Assembly (NCBI GenBank): GCA_009602735.1
Contig: WELA01002336.1
Coordinates: 145,530 to 205,992, forward strand
Length of the DNA stretch: 60,463 bases
From: Mesotaenium endlicherianum
Lineage: Eukaryota; Streptophyta; Zygnematophyceae; Zygnematales; Mesotaeniaceae
Direction of reading: 5' to 3'
Of the stretch, positions 23,813-36,100 are shown piece after piece. Position numbers and translations under genes: made by a program. The notes beneath the pieces were generated by a model. It was not told where the DNA came from and did not search any database. It saw only the letters and a list, made by a program, of their open reading frames with translations. Within the stretch, counting starts at the first letter, position 1. Each line of letters begins with the position of its first letter.

Positions 23813-26714
23813 CAAAGCCTAGGAGTACAGGCACAGGCAACATCTCCAGCAGAAACCAGAGACGGCGGGCGGGCTTCACACGAGCCGATATACGCACCTC
23901 TTTGCGCAAAGCTCCCCTTCTGACAGAAGTGCCTGCAAGGAGGGAGAGGTGTCGCATCCCACAGTTAGAGCTTCAGCAGCCATGGTACTACAGGTGGTGG
24001 TGGACGAGTGAGCATCTCCAAGTCTTCTCTCACCCAGAGACTGTACTTTCAAAGTGGACCTTACATGTGAAAGCAATCGGCTGGGAGAGAGCCGAGACTT
24101 GCCCACTGATGCGGGGGTGTTGACATAACTATCTGATATGCATGCAGAGACATGCACGTACAACGCATGCACCCACGCACGCACGCACGCATGCTGGATG
24201 CCGCGGGAAAAAAAGAGGAGCAAGTCGAGGGGCGGCGGCTCGCACGCACTAGCGAGGAAGGCGAGCAAGCTATGCGCTCATGGGGGGGGCAGCTGACTAG
24301 CAGAGGGGCGGCGGCGCTGGCTCACCTGGAGGTGCAGGCCAGCTTCTGGGTGGAGGAGGGGCAGAAGGAGCCTTGCTCGCAGAAGATGCTGTCGCGGGAG
24401 CTCGCCAGCCCCCACAGGTCGGCCCCTCCACACCCCAGCTTGCTGGCGCCTCTGCTGGGCGTGTACCCATACCTGCCCCCCCTCGCCCGCACCTCACCCA
24501 GTCAGTACATGAAGTAGCCCCGCAAGCCAGGGAATGGAGGGAGGGAGGGACGGTGGGGGGGAAGATGGGGGGGAGGGATGGGAGGGAGGATGAGAGGGAG
24601 GGAGAGAGGGTAGCGAGAGTGGGAGGCAGGCAGGCAAGGAAGGCAGACAAGCAGAAGAGGACGGGATGGCGGGCAGACAGGCAGACAGGCAGACAGGCAG
24701 ACAGGCAGGTAGCAAAGCAGGAAAAAGATACGAGCCGGCAGGCAGGCGGGCAGGCACTCTGCTTGTAAGGCAGGCGGCTCAACAGTCTGCCAGTGACTTG
24801 GGTCGTTTACAGGTCGGTCGACCCAGGTTTCACTTAGGAAGGTCACTATCAGTTTGCTTCAACTGTCAGTCAGTCCAGTCAAGCAGACAGGCAGGGACGC
24901 CAACGAGCAGGAGCAGAATGGCTGATGGGCATGACCAAGGTTACTCTTGGTCAAGATGGAGTGCCGGCTAAAGAAGGAGGCCAAGCACGCAGAAAGCACA
25001 CTCTTCTACAATGGCTCAAGACTAAGGGCAGGTGTTTTTGCACTGAAAGCAGCGGGGTGTGGGCATCGGTTGACATCCTCTACAAAAGGCCAGGACCCGC
25101 AAGGCTCACGGTCCCTCGTTGTACCCGGATGCACGCCCCGCACATCTCAAGACGTGCTTGGTGGGATGAGGGACGGTTTGAGGTGATAAGAATTGGACGC
25201 GAGAGCGCCGCCCGTGCGAGCTTCATCGAAAGGAAGAGGCCCAGATGGCGGCCTCCTGTCATGCGCTCTCAACTCTTTGTCAGACGCTAAGAAGAAAGAG
25301 GAAAAGAAGAGGAGGGGAGGAGAGAAGGAATATACGAGAATGAGGAAGAGGAGGAGGAGGAGGAGGAGGAGGAAGCTTACTGTCCGCAAGTACCGTTCTG
25401 CAGGGCCACAGGCGATGGGCAGTACGCGCCAGGGGGGCAGGCTGCAGGCACACAGACGAACACATGCCATACACACACACCCACACACATGCAGGCAGAC
25501 ACGCCGCAAGGTCTCAGAGAGCTGACCAAGGACAAATAATAAAGGACAAAGGAGAAAACTTGCTTTCCCTGCCCCTCCCTTTCACCCAGGCTATCCAGGC
25601 TGAGGGCTGTTCGAGCCCCATGCGTGCCAGGTGGCGAATAGACAAGCCCCACTGTCACTGTTCTTCAGTCCAGGGCCCTGATACGTGCTTAGTGGTGGAC
25701 CCACAAGCTGCTACTGGGCTCCACCCCAGGCGGCATCCAGTGGCTTGATGTTGAAGAAGTGGGGCCGAGTGAAAGAGGTGTTTAGATCTGGGTGGTAAGA
25801 TCTGGGTGTACAAGCAGGCAGGTGCGCAAGCAGGCAGGTGGGCATTGCAGCCTGCAGCGCCTTGGTACACGCACGCCCCTCCAACACAAGAAGCGTCAGC
25901 CAGTGCCAGCCACGAGGGGCAGGCAAATGAAGGGTGAGCAGGCCTGCTCCTGTGCAGAGAAGCCAGCAGGTGTGGGATAACCGCGTGCTGGTCGTGTGTT
26001 GCAACGCAGACCGACAGATTCCCATGCTTGCCTGCACATGTGCTCGCAGGCGCACAAGAGCGCGTGCTTGCAAGAAAGAGGCGCAGGCGGGGGGGGAGAG
26101 GCGGAAGCACACAGGGAGCCCAGGCGGGCCGCACACCGGAGACGGCCCGGTAGACTTGAGGGAGGGGACTGAGTAGAGCAGCCAGGCGACAAGCGTCCGC
26201 ATGTTTTCCCAACGACAAAATGCTGCTCCTCTTGGGCCAGGCAGGACCAGGCCTGGGCCAGGCTGAGCGTCACAGCACAGTCCAATCAAGCTGCTGCATG
26301 TCGTGTGTTCATGTACGTGTCTATGTACAGTGCGCATGCGTTTGTACATGTGTGCACAAGTGTATGCGTAATTGTACACACGCATGTAACACAAGGTGCT
26401 TACGTAGGCGTGCATGTGTGTGCACTCATGTTCATGTACATGCACACACAACCGCAATGCATATCCACGCCCATGGGGTCAGGGAGAAAGCGCTCACGGA
26501 TCATGCATGCCAACCCCAGGGGGCAGAAGAAGCCGGGGCAGCAGGGGGCCGCGGCAGCCCTCCTTTGCGGAGCCTGCGGGCTGCTGGTGCCGTTTACGGC
26601 CGCACTCGGATCCGAATCTGCATCTGTATGTGCATCAGCCTCCGCAACTACGTGGCTGGCAAAGCCGGGCTCGCAGCCGTCCAGCCAAAGAGAAGAGTTG
26701 CAGTTGCGGTTGTC
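12568..26714 (-). CDS. ABCG-type ABC transporter (plant ABCG24/28-like), 5' incomplete
   Basis: Fifteen exons in consistent phase: 26714-26498, 25441-25381, 24472-24326, 23932-23898, 23504-23443, 22346-22101, 21396-20884, 20404-20221, 19576-19417, 18760-18437, 17745-16096, 15495-15344, 14323-14031, 13225-13092 and 12733-12568 (stop TAG), together 1447 aa. Order: Cys-rich extracellular N-terminal region (CCPGFFCPLG, CPPGAYCP, FCEQGSFCP); a membrane segment starting VFLCVVLVLAY; a basic linker; the nucleotide-binding domain; a linker of about 500 aa; and a membrane domain of ABC2 type. The layout is that of plant ABCG24/ABCG28, half-size exporters (family knowledge). In the nucleotide-binding domain the Walker A (GPPRAGKT, residues 474-481) and Walker B (LLVLDEP) are present. 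The Q-loop Gln is Lys (VPKDP), the signature is GILESQ and the H-loop His is Gln (AMQQPS). The linker is rich in Ala, Ser, Gly and His. The exon at 23504-23443 has an N and an apparent stop beside it, probably an assembly error. Substrate unknown. Confidence 0.85.
13529..13594. other. Poly-G tract with 9-base assembly gap in ABCG intron
   Basis: A G run, nine Ns (13541-13549), CATT, and then a run of 41 Gs, inside the intron between the exons ending at 14031 and starting at 13225. The poly-G probably stopped sequencing and left the gap. Confidence 0.9.
15128..15178. repeat. Seven-base tandem repeat (CCCTCTG)n in ABCG intron
   Basis: Five or more near-perfect copies of CCCTCTG lie in tandem, in the intron between exons 15495-15344 and 14323-14031. 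Confidence 0.8.
16096..17745 (-). CDS. Large linker exon of the ABCG gene with His-rich block
   Basis: This single 1650-base exon begins in the conserved segment after the H-loop (SVFRMFDDVLLLTKRGQVAY) and ends just before the first transmembrane segment of the membrane domain (RQTPGVLHQFHLMVLR). Between them lie about 480 residues of low complexity. At 17148-17219 there is a run of six His and seven Gln. At 16554-16691, 20 of 46 residues are His, arranged as HSHG-type repeats, and poly-Ala, poly-Gly and acidic tracts also occur. Family members have a shorter linker here. His-rich loops of this kind bind zinc in ZIP and CDF transporters; whether this one binds metal is inference. Confidence 0.8.
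19283..19400. repeat. GGGCA/GGAGGCAG minisatellite in ABCG intron
   Basis: Tandem GGCAG units lead into alternating GGAGAGGCAGGGAGGGGCAG-like units, immediately downstream of the donor of the Walker A to signature exon. Confidence 0.75.
23763..23808. repeat. (GA)n microsatellite in ABCG intron
   Basis: About 45 bases of alternating AG in the intron between exons 23932-23898 and 23504-23443. Confidence 0.9.
24670..24711. repeat. (GGCAGACA)n tandem repeat in ABCG intron
   Basis: Five copies of an 8-base unit, flanked by related GGCAG units at 24628-24660 and 24740-24757. Confidence 0.85.
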
Positions 26715-27100
26715 CTGCACCACTGCCCCGCCGCCCTGCCACACAGACAGGAGGTAGAGCCGCAGCTCCTGCGGCCGGCAGAGCCTGCCCGACAGCTGGC
26801 CTGCTCACACACCGGCACTCAAGCGAGCACGCACGCATGCACCCAAGCGTGCAGAAAGGAGGGAAGCAGATCGAAGCGAGGCGAGGTCATGAGCCAGGAG
26901 TAGGGAAGCAACTTGTGCTTGTCCTCGTGCTCATGCTTGTGCCCATGTGCTTGTGCAAGCGCAAGGGGACGTGCTAGCACAAAGCACACCATAAAGTGTG
27001 CTTGTGCAAGTGCAATGCATGTGCTGACTTTCAAAGCACACCAGAAAGGGAAAAGCCTTGCTTGGCCCCCCCCTTCCCCATTTGTGCCCCCCACCCACCC

Positions 27101-27968
27101 NNNNNNNNNNNNNNNNNNNNNNNNNNNNNNNNNNNNNNNNNNNNNNNNNNNNNNNNNNNNNNNNNNNNNNNNNNNNNNNNNNNNNNNNNNNNNNNNNNNN
27201 NNNNNNNNNNNNNNNNNNNNNNNNNNNNNNNNNNNNNNNNNNNNNNNNNNNNNNNNNNNNNNNNNNNNNNNNNNNNNNNNNNNNNNNNNNNNNNNNNNNN
27301 NNNNNNNNNNNNNNNNNNNNNNNNNNNNNNNNNNNNNNNNNNNNNNNNNNNNNNNNNNNNNNNNNNNNNNNNNNNNNNNNNNNNNNNNNNNNNNNNNNNN
27401 NNNNNNNNNNNNNNNNNNNNNNNNNNNNNNNNNNNNNNNNNNNNNNNNNNNNNNNNNNNNNNNNNNNNNNNNNNNNNNNNNNNNNNNNNNNNNNNNNNNN
27501 NNNNNNNNNNNNNNNNNNNNNNNNNNNNNNNNNNNNNNNNNNNNNNNNNNNNNNNNNNNNNNNNNNNNNNNNNNNNNNNNNNNNNNNNNNNNNNNNNNNN
27601 NNNNNNNNNNNNNNNNNNNNNNNNNNNNNNNNNNNNNNNNNNNNNNNNNNNNNNNNNNNNNNNNNNNNNNNNNNNNNNNNNNNNNNNNNNNNNNNNNNNN
27701 NNNNNNNNNNNNNNNNNNNNNNNNNNNNNNNNNNNNNNNNNNNNNNNNNNNNNNNNNNNNNNNNNNNNNNNNNNNNNNNNNNNNNNNNNNNNNNNNNNNN
27801 NNNNNNNNNNNNNNNNNNNNNNNNNNNNNNNNNNNNNNNNNNNNNNNNNNNNNNNNNNNNNNNNNNNNNNNNNNNNNNNNNNNNNNNNNNNNNNNNNNNN
27901 NNNNNNNNNNNNNNNNNNNNNNNNNNNNNNNNNNNNNNNNNNNNNNNNNNNNNNNNNNNNNNNNNNNN
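27101..27968. other. Assembly gap of 868 Ns
   Basis: Unresolved sequence, bordered by C-rich runs on both sides. It separates the first well-supported ABCG exon from the tentative upstream exon. Confidence 0.99.
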
Positions 27969-28246
27969 ACCCCCCCCCTTCCCCCTCCTTGAAGCTGAAA
28001 ACCACATGCTACACATTTGAAGAAGGTCCAGCGGGCAAACTCTTAGACACTCAAGCCCTATGTGGCTCAGACAACTAAAGACAGAGCAAGCAGGCATGGG
28101 GGGGGCATCATCCTGCAGATTGCTTCTAAGATAGTCGCTCAAAACCAGAGAGTTTGAACCAATGGGCTCGAGCAATACTGAAAGAACAAGCACGCTGCAT
28201 AAGCGAGTAGAAGGCTGATCAGAAAGCTCTAGGGCCGAGTGCGCAC

Positions 28247-28317
28247 CTCCGTTGCCACATTGGCTGGAAGCGTTGCCACTTGTGTGGAAGGAGGAGGTGT
28301 CCAGGCCTTCTCTCTCC
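28247..28317 (-). CDS. Possible upstream exon of the ABCG gene
   Basis: A 71-base segment has AG before and GT (gtgcgc) after it on the minus strand. In one frame it reads GLDTSSFHTSGNASSQCGNGG, with a Cys and an N-glycosylation-like Asn, as might be expected in the extracellular N-terminal part of this family. It ends in phase 1 while the next recognised exon starts in phase 0, so at least one more exon would be needed, perhaps inside the N gap. Weak support. Confidence 0.25.
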
Positions 28318-31300
28318 CTGCACAACACAGGGGAAGAAGAGCAGGGGAGATGGGGGGGGAGGGGAAGAGGAACAGTAAGGTCAGATCAGTCTTCTGATAA
28401 GAAGCATTGAGCATCACAGGGAATTAGGTAGCTGAAGGAAGGGAAGCCCGAAGTTGGAAAGGCTGAAGGCCCAGAAGAAATGAGAATCGGTAAGGAAGAA
28501 GCGATTGGCACTCTCTTGTTGCGTCCAAAAGAATGTGTTGTATTCGGCACTTCCACCAGCAGCAGCAGCACGGAATACGAGAAGAACGCAGATGTTTCCC
28601 CTCCTGAGTTAGCCAGACGCGTTCCTGCATGTGGACCCAAAGTGCAGAAGCTAGATGCAGAGAAGCTCGGGCCTGATAGAGTTGGCCAGACAGTCCCTCA
28701 CCCCATCGGAACTCTGATCCTGCTTCCGGTGGACTAAGCTGTGACATGCAACCAGCAGGAAAGCCTGCGTGCCTGGGTCACTGCAGCCTGCGTGAGGCAG
28801 ACGAGATCAATGCTCACATTGAGCCAAGACCTAGCACCCTGAGTTCCTTGCTGCCCTGCCTGATCAAATTGCTCCTTCTGTTGAGTAAAATCACGTGTTT
28901 TGCTTGTGGGTATACTCGGGGTATGCATGCTTGAAGCGAGGCAGGTTGTACACAATCAAAGTGGAGATAAGCATCAGGTATATCACGAAACTAGAATGGT
29001 ATGCATCATGCACATGAGCTTCTGAAACCTTACAGTGCCAGATGTGTGATGTACATAGCCAGATGGCAGAAGTAAGTGCAAGAAGCCTTCCTATGAATCC
29101 AAAAAGGGCTTTTTCAAACGCAAATATGGCCAACTGGCTACAATACAGTTACAATGAACCACTAGAATGAAGCACGGCGTTACTAGACGTAGTATACCGC
29201 TCATAAGATGTGGCCAAGGATAAGGTAAGGTAGTCAATCAGAAGCCAAGGGAAGGTTGCATGAGGCTCATTAACATTCTTACTCAGTAGTTGTACAGTAT
29301 CGATACTCTGTCGTCAAAATATAGCCATAAGCTCTCGACAGGGAGTCCAGTTGCTGTTGTATGTGACGAGCGAGTAGGTTTCTGCCATCACCTCGCCATC
29401 TAAGAACGCGGCTCTTATCTGACGATCCTGATACGCTCGGAAGTAGGAAAATGAGGATGATGACGACGACATGTTTGGAGCATAGCAGCCATGGCCCAAC
29501 TAATCTAGTTGGACTAACCATTTTCTATAACATATATTCATATTTCTGTTGTTCTAGAAGCCTCCGTCTTCATGTTTTCTATATGCAATATTCTTTACGA
29601 AGGGTTTACTATGTCGATGAAGGACATCAAAGCTAGCCATCGTTCAATCACCGAATCCTTATCGGCCTGAAACACTCCAAAGGCTATTTAATGTTCCACA
29701 CAAGCTCCACAACGCCCGGAAACCCAATAAAGTCACATGCTGATGGCATTCCATGAGATTAACATGCGCCAACATTACGCTGAAGGCTACACTAAGTGCA
29801 GACCAGGCAAGCTCGAACAAGTACAATATTAAAACACTCTCGGGATCGGAGGGGGCGAATCAGAGGTGTGCAGGAGCATGTTTCAAAAAGTTCCTTCGGG
29901 CCACTTCGGGCTTGCTGTAGGATGCTGCAGGAAGCCCGTTCGCTGAAGTTGACCACAGACGGTCAACTCCGCCGCATTTGAACATCCTCCCACCCGGCCA
30001 TTTGCTGGCCATTTGCACCCGTTCACCGTAGTGGACTTACAGTCACCTACAGTCACCAGCAGTCACCTGTAGTGGAGAATCGAGATCACAATCTTTCTGC
30101 CTGGATTTGCCTCACAAACTGTCACAAACGGATCATCCCAAATAATGTAGCATTTTCTATTTGTGTAGAGGAAAAACGTACCAGGGATGTTGTCAGCTAC
30201 ACGTGTGATCCCCAAGTAAGCTGAAAATTTGACGAAGTATAGAGTAGGATAAAACAGACCCAGAGAACGTATGATACCAGTCAGTATACCCATACGCGCG
30301 CGATCTCGAAGCACTTGTACATATGTCCTCTTTAACTCATACCTGCATTACTTCTTCATTATGATATGTGAAATGAAATATTTCAAGCTTCAAAGACGTA
30401 CTTCGTCGTTATATGCTGGAATTGATATCACATAAGATAGCTCAATAAGCTCAATGAGGCTTAAGTTCGCGTGTAACAATTGGTCAAGCATGTGCACATG
30501 TCCTTCAGTGCGAGCTAAGGACACTAGCTGGTGGTAGCAGATGTAAAAAGTATGGCAAGTCAATGAAGAGTTCAACAAGTTTTATTTTACGTGTTGTGGA
30601 GGTAGTGACCCAGGAGCTATCAATAAACAAGTTTCTATGAGTATTGTTGGCATCTTAGTATAGCAATAGAAATGAGGTTCAAAAAGAGAGCAAATGTGAA
30701 AGCACAAATCATTCACCATAACTCAAGCAGTACGTACTCATTAAGATTGTACACAGTATGTAGGACTATAAAGATTGCTATTTGTGGTGGCTTCTTCTTG
30801 CAAGGAGGCGCACAAGCGGGTGCACTTGAGATCCATAAGGGAAGTCAATCAAAAGCCGCGCCTTAAATTGACCATGGGTCATTTTTTATTTTGTTTTTCA
30901 CTTGATTTGAATCTATGTGCCCCACCAGGGTTTTTTCCATGAAACATACTCATCTACCTAAAGTGCGCCCTAAATTACACATCACAGCATGCATTTTGTC
31001 ATTTATAAAAGCTGCTTCCGACCTCGGAAGCTAGGTGTCAGAGATAAAATTAATCCAACAATTTTCTTAGGCTTTGTTGCGTTAAAGTTCAATCCACTTT
31101 ACATGGTTGTGAAATTTTCATGACTTATGCACATGTTCTAAATGGTATAGTATCAGTGAACTTACCCACTAGCGAGTTAAAGCACGGCAAAAGCACTAGT
31201 GCCATTTGTGAGAGGATGATAGATGAAGGACACAGATTAGAACATGTTTACTCGCTAGCTGTGTACACCAGCGCAACACCACTTCAGCCACAAGACACAA

Positions 31301-31362
31301 GAGGTACAAATGCTCATCATGCACAAGACAATCATTCTCAACTTGTTCTCAACAACATTTGC
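28318..31362. other. Intergenic tract between the ABCG gene and retroelement A
   Basis: No supportable gene. It probably contains the promoter and any missing first exons of the ABCG gene near its left end. A 10-base motif based on CAGTCACC is repeated about three times near 30039-30070. An 8-bp inverted repeat lies at 31014-31031. The tract becomes AT-rich to the right. Confidence 0.5.
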
Positions 31363-31865
31363 TGTAGTGATTTGAGTTATTATATATTAGTTCGCATATA
31401 TTTTAATGTTTTCAAATATATTTGGAGTAGTATTGTGTGGAGTCAAGTGTGAATAGGTACTCTAGTAACTTGGTTCATGTCCTTTGAACCTTCCAAGGCA
31501 TTTTCGAAGTTAGAGGAAAGACCTAGAAGAACTCCATGTGGCAAAAGTCAGATGTGCCATTTTTAGGTCAAAAGGACATGTGTACATTATTCTAGAAAGA
31601 GGTGGCAAGTTTTGGGATGTGTTGGGTGCCAACACATCAACATACACCTTCCTAGAAATTACTTATGTAGCAAGTATATAAACAAGAGCTAGAACATAGA
31701 AAGACATTCCAGAATCACTCTTGTACTTGCCAAAATCCAGAAATATATTAACTTTCAAGAAGCCATCTCTCTTTCAAGAAGCTACCACTTGTGTTCAAAG
31801 ATCCTTGTCTTGAATAGATAAAGTATTCTGTTTTACTAAGTACTTTATCTATCTGTTTCACTACA
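31363..31865 (+). repeat. 5' LTR of element A
   Basis: 503 bases with terminal inverted TGTAG/CTACA. A TATA box (TATATAAA) lies at 31675-31682 and probably drives transcription of the element. It is matched base for base by the 3' LTR except for four substitutions, two of them adjacent (CC versus GG). Confidence 0.97.
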
Positions 31866-31866
31866 G

Positions 31867-31878
31867 TGGTATCGGAGC
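31867..31878 (+). other. Primer-binding site for initiator tRNA-Met (element A)
   Basis: TGGTATCGGAGC starts one base after the LTR. It matches the usual plant initiator-Met primer site TGGTATCAGAGC except for one base. Confidence 0.9.
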
Positions 31879-31902
31879 TAGGCACTTTGGTAGCACAAGA
31901 AG

Positions 31903-33183
31903 ATGGCCGATCCTCAAGACCAACAGCAAGCTTTCGAAGGAAGCCCTTCCTCTCCAAGACACCCTCCTCCAGCGCCGATGGGAGAGCCCACTCAAGAAAA
32001 TCTGCAACAACAAGAAGCACCACAAGGAGGAGCACACCCTCCTCCAGCGTCGATGGGAGAGCCTACTCAAGGAAATCTGCAACAACAAGAAGCACCACAA
32101 GGAGGAGCACCGTCAAATCCCGTGGCAGCCGCTATAGCAAAGTTGACCCCACCACAAGGAGTTCCCGCAAATGAGTGGGCAGCCTTCCTAATGACCGTCC
32201 ACAACCAAGTGGGCTTGGCCACCTATGAAGCAACCGTGCAAGCGTCAAGAGAAGCTATGGCTGCCATGGTTGCCCCTATTGCGAGCAATGCTCAAAATCC
32301 AGCCCCGGCTCAAGCGCCTCCACAAGAGCCAACGAGAGCAAGGAAACTCATCAAGCCCGGCAAACCCGACACTTTCAACCCCGGGAAAGGTGCCAACCTG
32401 AATTTATGGCTCTACCAAGTGGAGACGTACCTCGCGTTCCTTGAAGTACCCGAGGAGGACTACGTTCCCTTTGCCGTTACCTTACTTAGAGGAGCAGCAA
32501 CATCATGGTGGCGTAACTATCAAGCGGCTATATATCAAGCTATGGCGCACCCCATGCTCGGCCAAGAGCCCCCACCATCATATGCAAGATGGGCAGATTT
32601 TCGTGAGGCCCTCAAGAAGCAATTCATGCCCATCAATGCGGAGAAGATTGCCCGAGGAAAGCTCCACCATCTCAAGCAAACGACGTCCGTTCAAGAGTAT
32701 ACATCCAGATTTCACGCCCTCACTCTTGAGATCCCCAACATGTCTCTCGAGGAGAAGATTGACCGTTACATCTTTGGCCTCAAACCCAAGGTGGCAAAGG
32801 AAGTGGAGTTACGCGACTTGACGGACTTCTCAAAGATCATTGAAGTGGCCCAAAAGGTGGATACCTTGGATTTCAAGCACTCCGTGCCTTCATCTTCACG
32901 GGTACCGACGACGCGGGTGTACGCAGCCCCTTCCACATCCGAATCTGGACCCACACCCATGGAAATCGGAGTTATTAAAAGGGACCCCGCGGCTGCCCGG
33001 AAGAGTGGAAGACCCTCCAATGACACTTATGATGCAAGAAACCAGCAAGGAGTGAAAGCAAGACTCTCCCCGGCTGAAAAAGAAGCTCTCATGACGGCTG
33101 GACTATGCTTCTATTGCAAGGAAAAGGGCCATCGTGCACTTTCATGCCCCAAAAAGTTGTCAAAAAACGGACAGCGCCGGTAG
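31903..33183 (+). CDS. gag: Gag polyprotein of element A
   Basis: 426 aa. The ATG at 31903 is the first after the primer site and starts MADPQDQQQ. The N-terminal 70 residues contain a perfect-length duplication of a 25-aa unit rich in Pro and Gln. The middle (about residues 160-330) is a retrotransposon gag domain with the Trp-rich motif ATSWWRNY and the conserved [16 protein letters not shown] segment. Near the C-terminus is one CCHC zinc knuckle ([14 protein letters not shown]), which binds RNA. Gag forms the virus-like particle in the cytoplasm (family knowledge). The last codons overlap pol in the -1 frame. Confidence 0.95.
   Translation: MADPQDQQQAFEGSPSSPRHPPPAPMGEPTQENLQQQEAPQGGAHPPPASMGEPTQGNLQQQEAPQGGAPSNPVAAAIAKLTPPQGVPANEWAAFLMTVHNQVGLATYEATVQASREAMAAMVAPIASNAQNPAPAQAPPQEPTRARKLIKPGKPDTFNPGKGANLNLWLYQVETYLAFLEVPEEDYVPFAVTLLRGAATSWWRNYQAAIYQAMAHPMLGQEPPPSYARWADFREALKKQFMPINAEKIARGKLHHLKQTTSVQEYTSRFHALTLEIPNMSLEEKIDRYIFGLKPKVAKEVELRDLTDFSKIIEVAQKVDTLDFKHSVPSSSRVPTTRVYAAPSTSESGPTPMEIGVIKRDPAAARKSGRPSNDTYDARNQQGVKARLSPAEKEALMTAGLCFYCKEKGHRALSCPKKLSKNGQRR
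31961..32110 (+). repeat. 75-bp tandem duplication within gag
   Basis: Two adjacent 75-base units (31961-32035 and 32036-32110) differ at only a few positions and encode two copies of a 25-residue unit with core [18 protein letters not shown]. The duplication keeps the frame. Confidence 0.93.
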
Positions 33184-36100
33184 GCCAGGAGCCTACCACC
33201 CCAAGACCCACTTCACGAGAAGGCAACACGCCAAGTGAGGTGGAGACCCCCGTTGAAGACGACGTTCCAGCCCCAATGAGTTTGAGAGGTTACCTTGGAG
33301 GAGAGAAGGTCCACATCTTGGTGGATAGCGGAGCTCAAGGCAACTTCATTGCTGCAGATTTTGCCACCAAGCACGGTATTACTATGCGAACTCTTGACCA
33401 CGACGAGGAGATTATGATGCCCGATGGATTCTCCTATACTACCCCTTCCAAGAAGACGTACCCCTTGGCACTCTCTATCAAGTCCTTCAAGGATAGAGTA
33501 GTGTTCTCCCCCATGCAATTGGGCAAGTACGACGTCATCCTAGGGACGCCTTGGTTGACCAAGCACAACCCCCAAGTTGATTGGAGGACCGGTACTATCA
33601 AGATCAAGAATGACATCACTTCAAGAATCTGTATTTTGCGCGCAATCCAGAATATCCAGACCCAAGACATCCAGAAGCCGGCACACGAGATACTATTGTC
33701 CGCCCTCCAACTCAAGAGACTTGTGAGGAAGGGACACGAGCTTCTTTTGGCCTTGATCACGCCAAAAGACATCAAGAAAGACATCGAGAGTCAAGAAGGC
33801 AGCCCCGTTCCCAAGGAGATACAAGAAGTCTTTGAGGACTACAAAGAAGTGTTCTCCCCGGAATTGCCCAAGGGCCTACCCCCCAAAAGATTCGTAGACC
33901 ACAAGATAGAGTTGGAGCCCGGAAGCAAGCCCATCTCTCGGCCTACGTTCAAAATGTCATACACGGAGCTAGACGAAGTCAAGAAGCAAATCAAGGAGCT
34001 ACTGGAGCATGGCTTCATTCGACCTAGCAAGTCGCCATTTGGAGCCCCGGTGCTATTTGTCAAGAAGAAAGATGGTACCTTGAGGATGTGTGTGGACTAT
34101 CGCGCCCTCAACAAGATCACCATCAAGAATCGATACCCGCTGCCGCGCATGGATGAGCTCATGGACCGGCTGGTTGGAGCCAAGTACTTCACGAAGATTG
34201 ACTTACGGAGCGGCTACCACCAGATTCGCATCGCAGAACCGGACATAGAGAAGACGGCATTCAGGACAAGATATGGACATTTTGAGTTCATGGTCCTGCC
34301 ATTTGGACTCACCAACGCGCCAGCAACTTTCATGACTATGATGAACACCATATTTCAGCCCATGTTGGACAGATTTGTGGTGGTATTCATCGATGACATC
34401 CTTATCTACAGCAAGACCCTTGAAGAGCATGCGAGACACTTGAAAGAAGTCCTTGAAGTATTGAAGCAAAACAAGCTGTTTGCGAAGGAGTCAAAATGCG
34501 AGTTTGCCAAACAAGAAGTGGAGTTCCTAGGTCTCCACGTGACTGCTGATGGCATCAAGATAGACCCCAAGAAGACCACGGTGGTGGAGGAATGGCCAAC
34601 CCCCACGACCAAGAAAGAACTCCAGTCATTCTTGGGATTTGCCAATTGGTACAGAAAATTCATCCAAGGCTTCTCGCACATAGCAGCCCCCCTGACAGAT
34701 CTACTCAAGAAGGACAGGCTATATACATGGACCGAGAAAGAGGAAGAGGCATTTCAAGAGTTAAAGCGAAGATTGACCACATCCCCGGTGCTCACACTCC
34801 CAAGTCCAAACCCAGATTGGCCCTTCCACGTCATCACCGATGCATCTTCCTATGCAATAGGAGCAATCCTGCTTCAAGACCAAGGCAAGGGACTGCAGCC
34901 CATCGCCTACGAGTCAAGGAAGCTAAATCCAGCCGAGCAAAATTATACAACCACGGAGCGAGAGGCATTGGCGATTGTACATGCCTTGAAGGTTTGGCGC
35001 TGCTACGTTGAAGGACGCAAAGTACTGGTCACCACGGACCACGAGGCGTTAAAGCACCTCCAGACGCAGCCGTATCTCTCAAGGAGACAAGCAAGATGGA
35101 GCGGATACTTGCAACAATACAACATCACGATTCAGTACCAGCCCGGCAAGACAAACCCGGCTGACCCCCTCTCAAGACTGCAATTAAATGCAGTGATGGT
35201 ATCCCTGAAGACAGATCTGGAAGCTCGATTTTCAGCCGCCTATGAAAGAGACCCTTACTACAAGAACGGAGAAGCAGCCTTGGACCCATGCAAGAAGCAA
35301 GAAGGCAATTATTGGGTGAGGCAAGATACGGGCCAGAGATGTGTTCCTAATGACTTAGACCTCCGGCTCTTGCTTCTACGAGAAGCACACGACAACCCTC
35401 TTGGAGGACACTTTGGAATCCTAAGGACCACGGGCGTTCTAGCTAGGACTTATTGTTGGCCAGGCATGTCTAAGCAAGTCAAGGAGTACTGCAGGAGCTG
35501 TGACACATGCCAAAGAATCAAGCCATCATCGCAAAAGGCGGGAGGACTCCTCCAACCACTACCAATCCCCGAAAGACAATGGACGGACATCTCAATGGAC
35601 CTTATCGTGGACTTGCCCGTGACACCTCGAGGCCATAATGCAATACTCACGGTGGTGGACAGACTTACCAAGATGGCTCATTTTATTCCCACGACGACTA
35701 AGGCTACAGCACCACAACTTGCAAGACTCATCTTTGACAACATCTTCCGACTCCATGGACTACCATCAAGAATTGTGTCAGATAGAGATCCAAGATTCAC
35801 AAGCCATTTCTGGAAAAATCTCTTCAAGAACTTGGGTACATCGCTGGATATGTCTACTGCCTACCACCCACAATCAGATGGGCAAACCGAGCGTATGAAT
35901 CGTACCCTAAAGACCTCTCTAAAGGCCTACGTGTCTACCCTCGAGCAAGACTGGGACATGTACTTGACCCCCCTCGAGTTTGCCTACAACAACACTACGC
36001 AGGCCTCTACCCAAGAGTCCCCATTCTTCCTCAACTATGGCTTCCATCCGACCACGCCACTGAGCTTCACGGCTGGCCATGATGAAGTACCTGCAGCCAC

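Noticed and set aside
26913..28328. Several 320-465 codon open frames across the N gap
   Set aside because: They are open only because Ns cannot encode stops.
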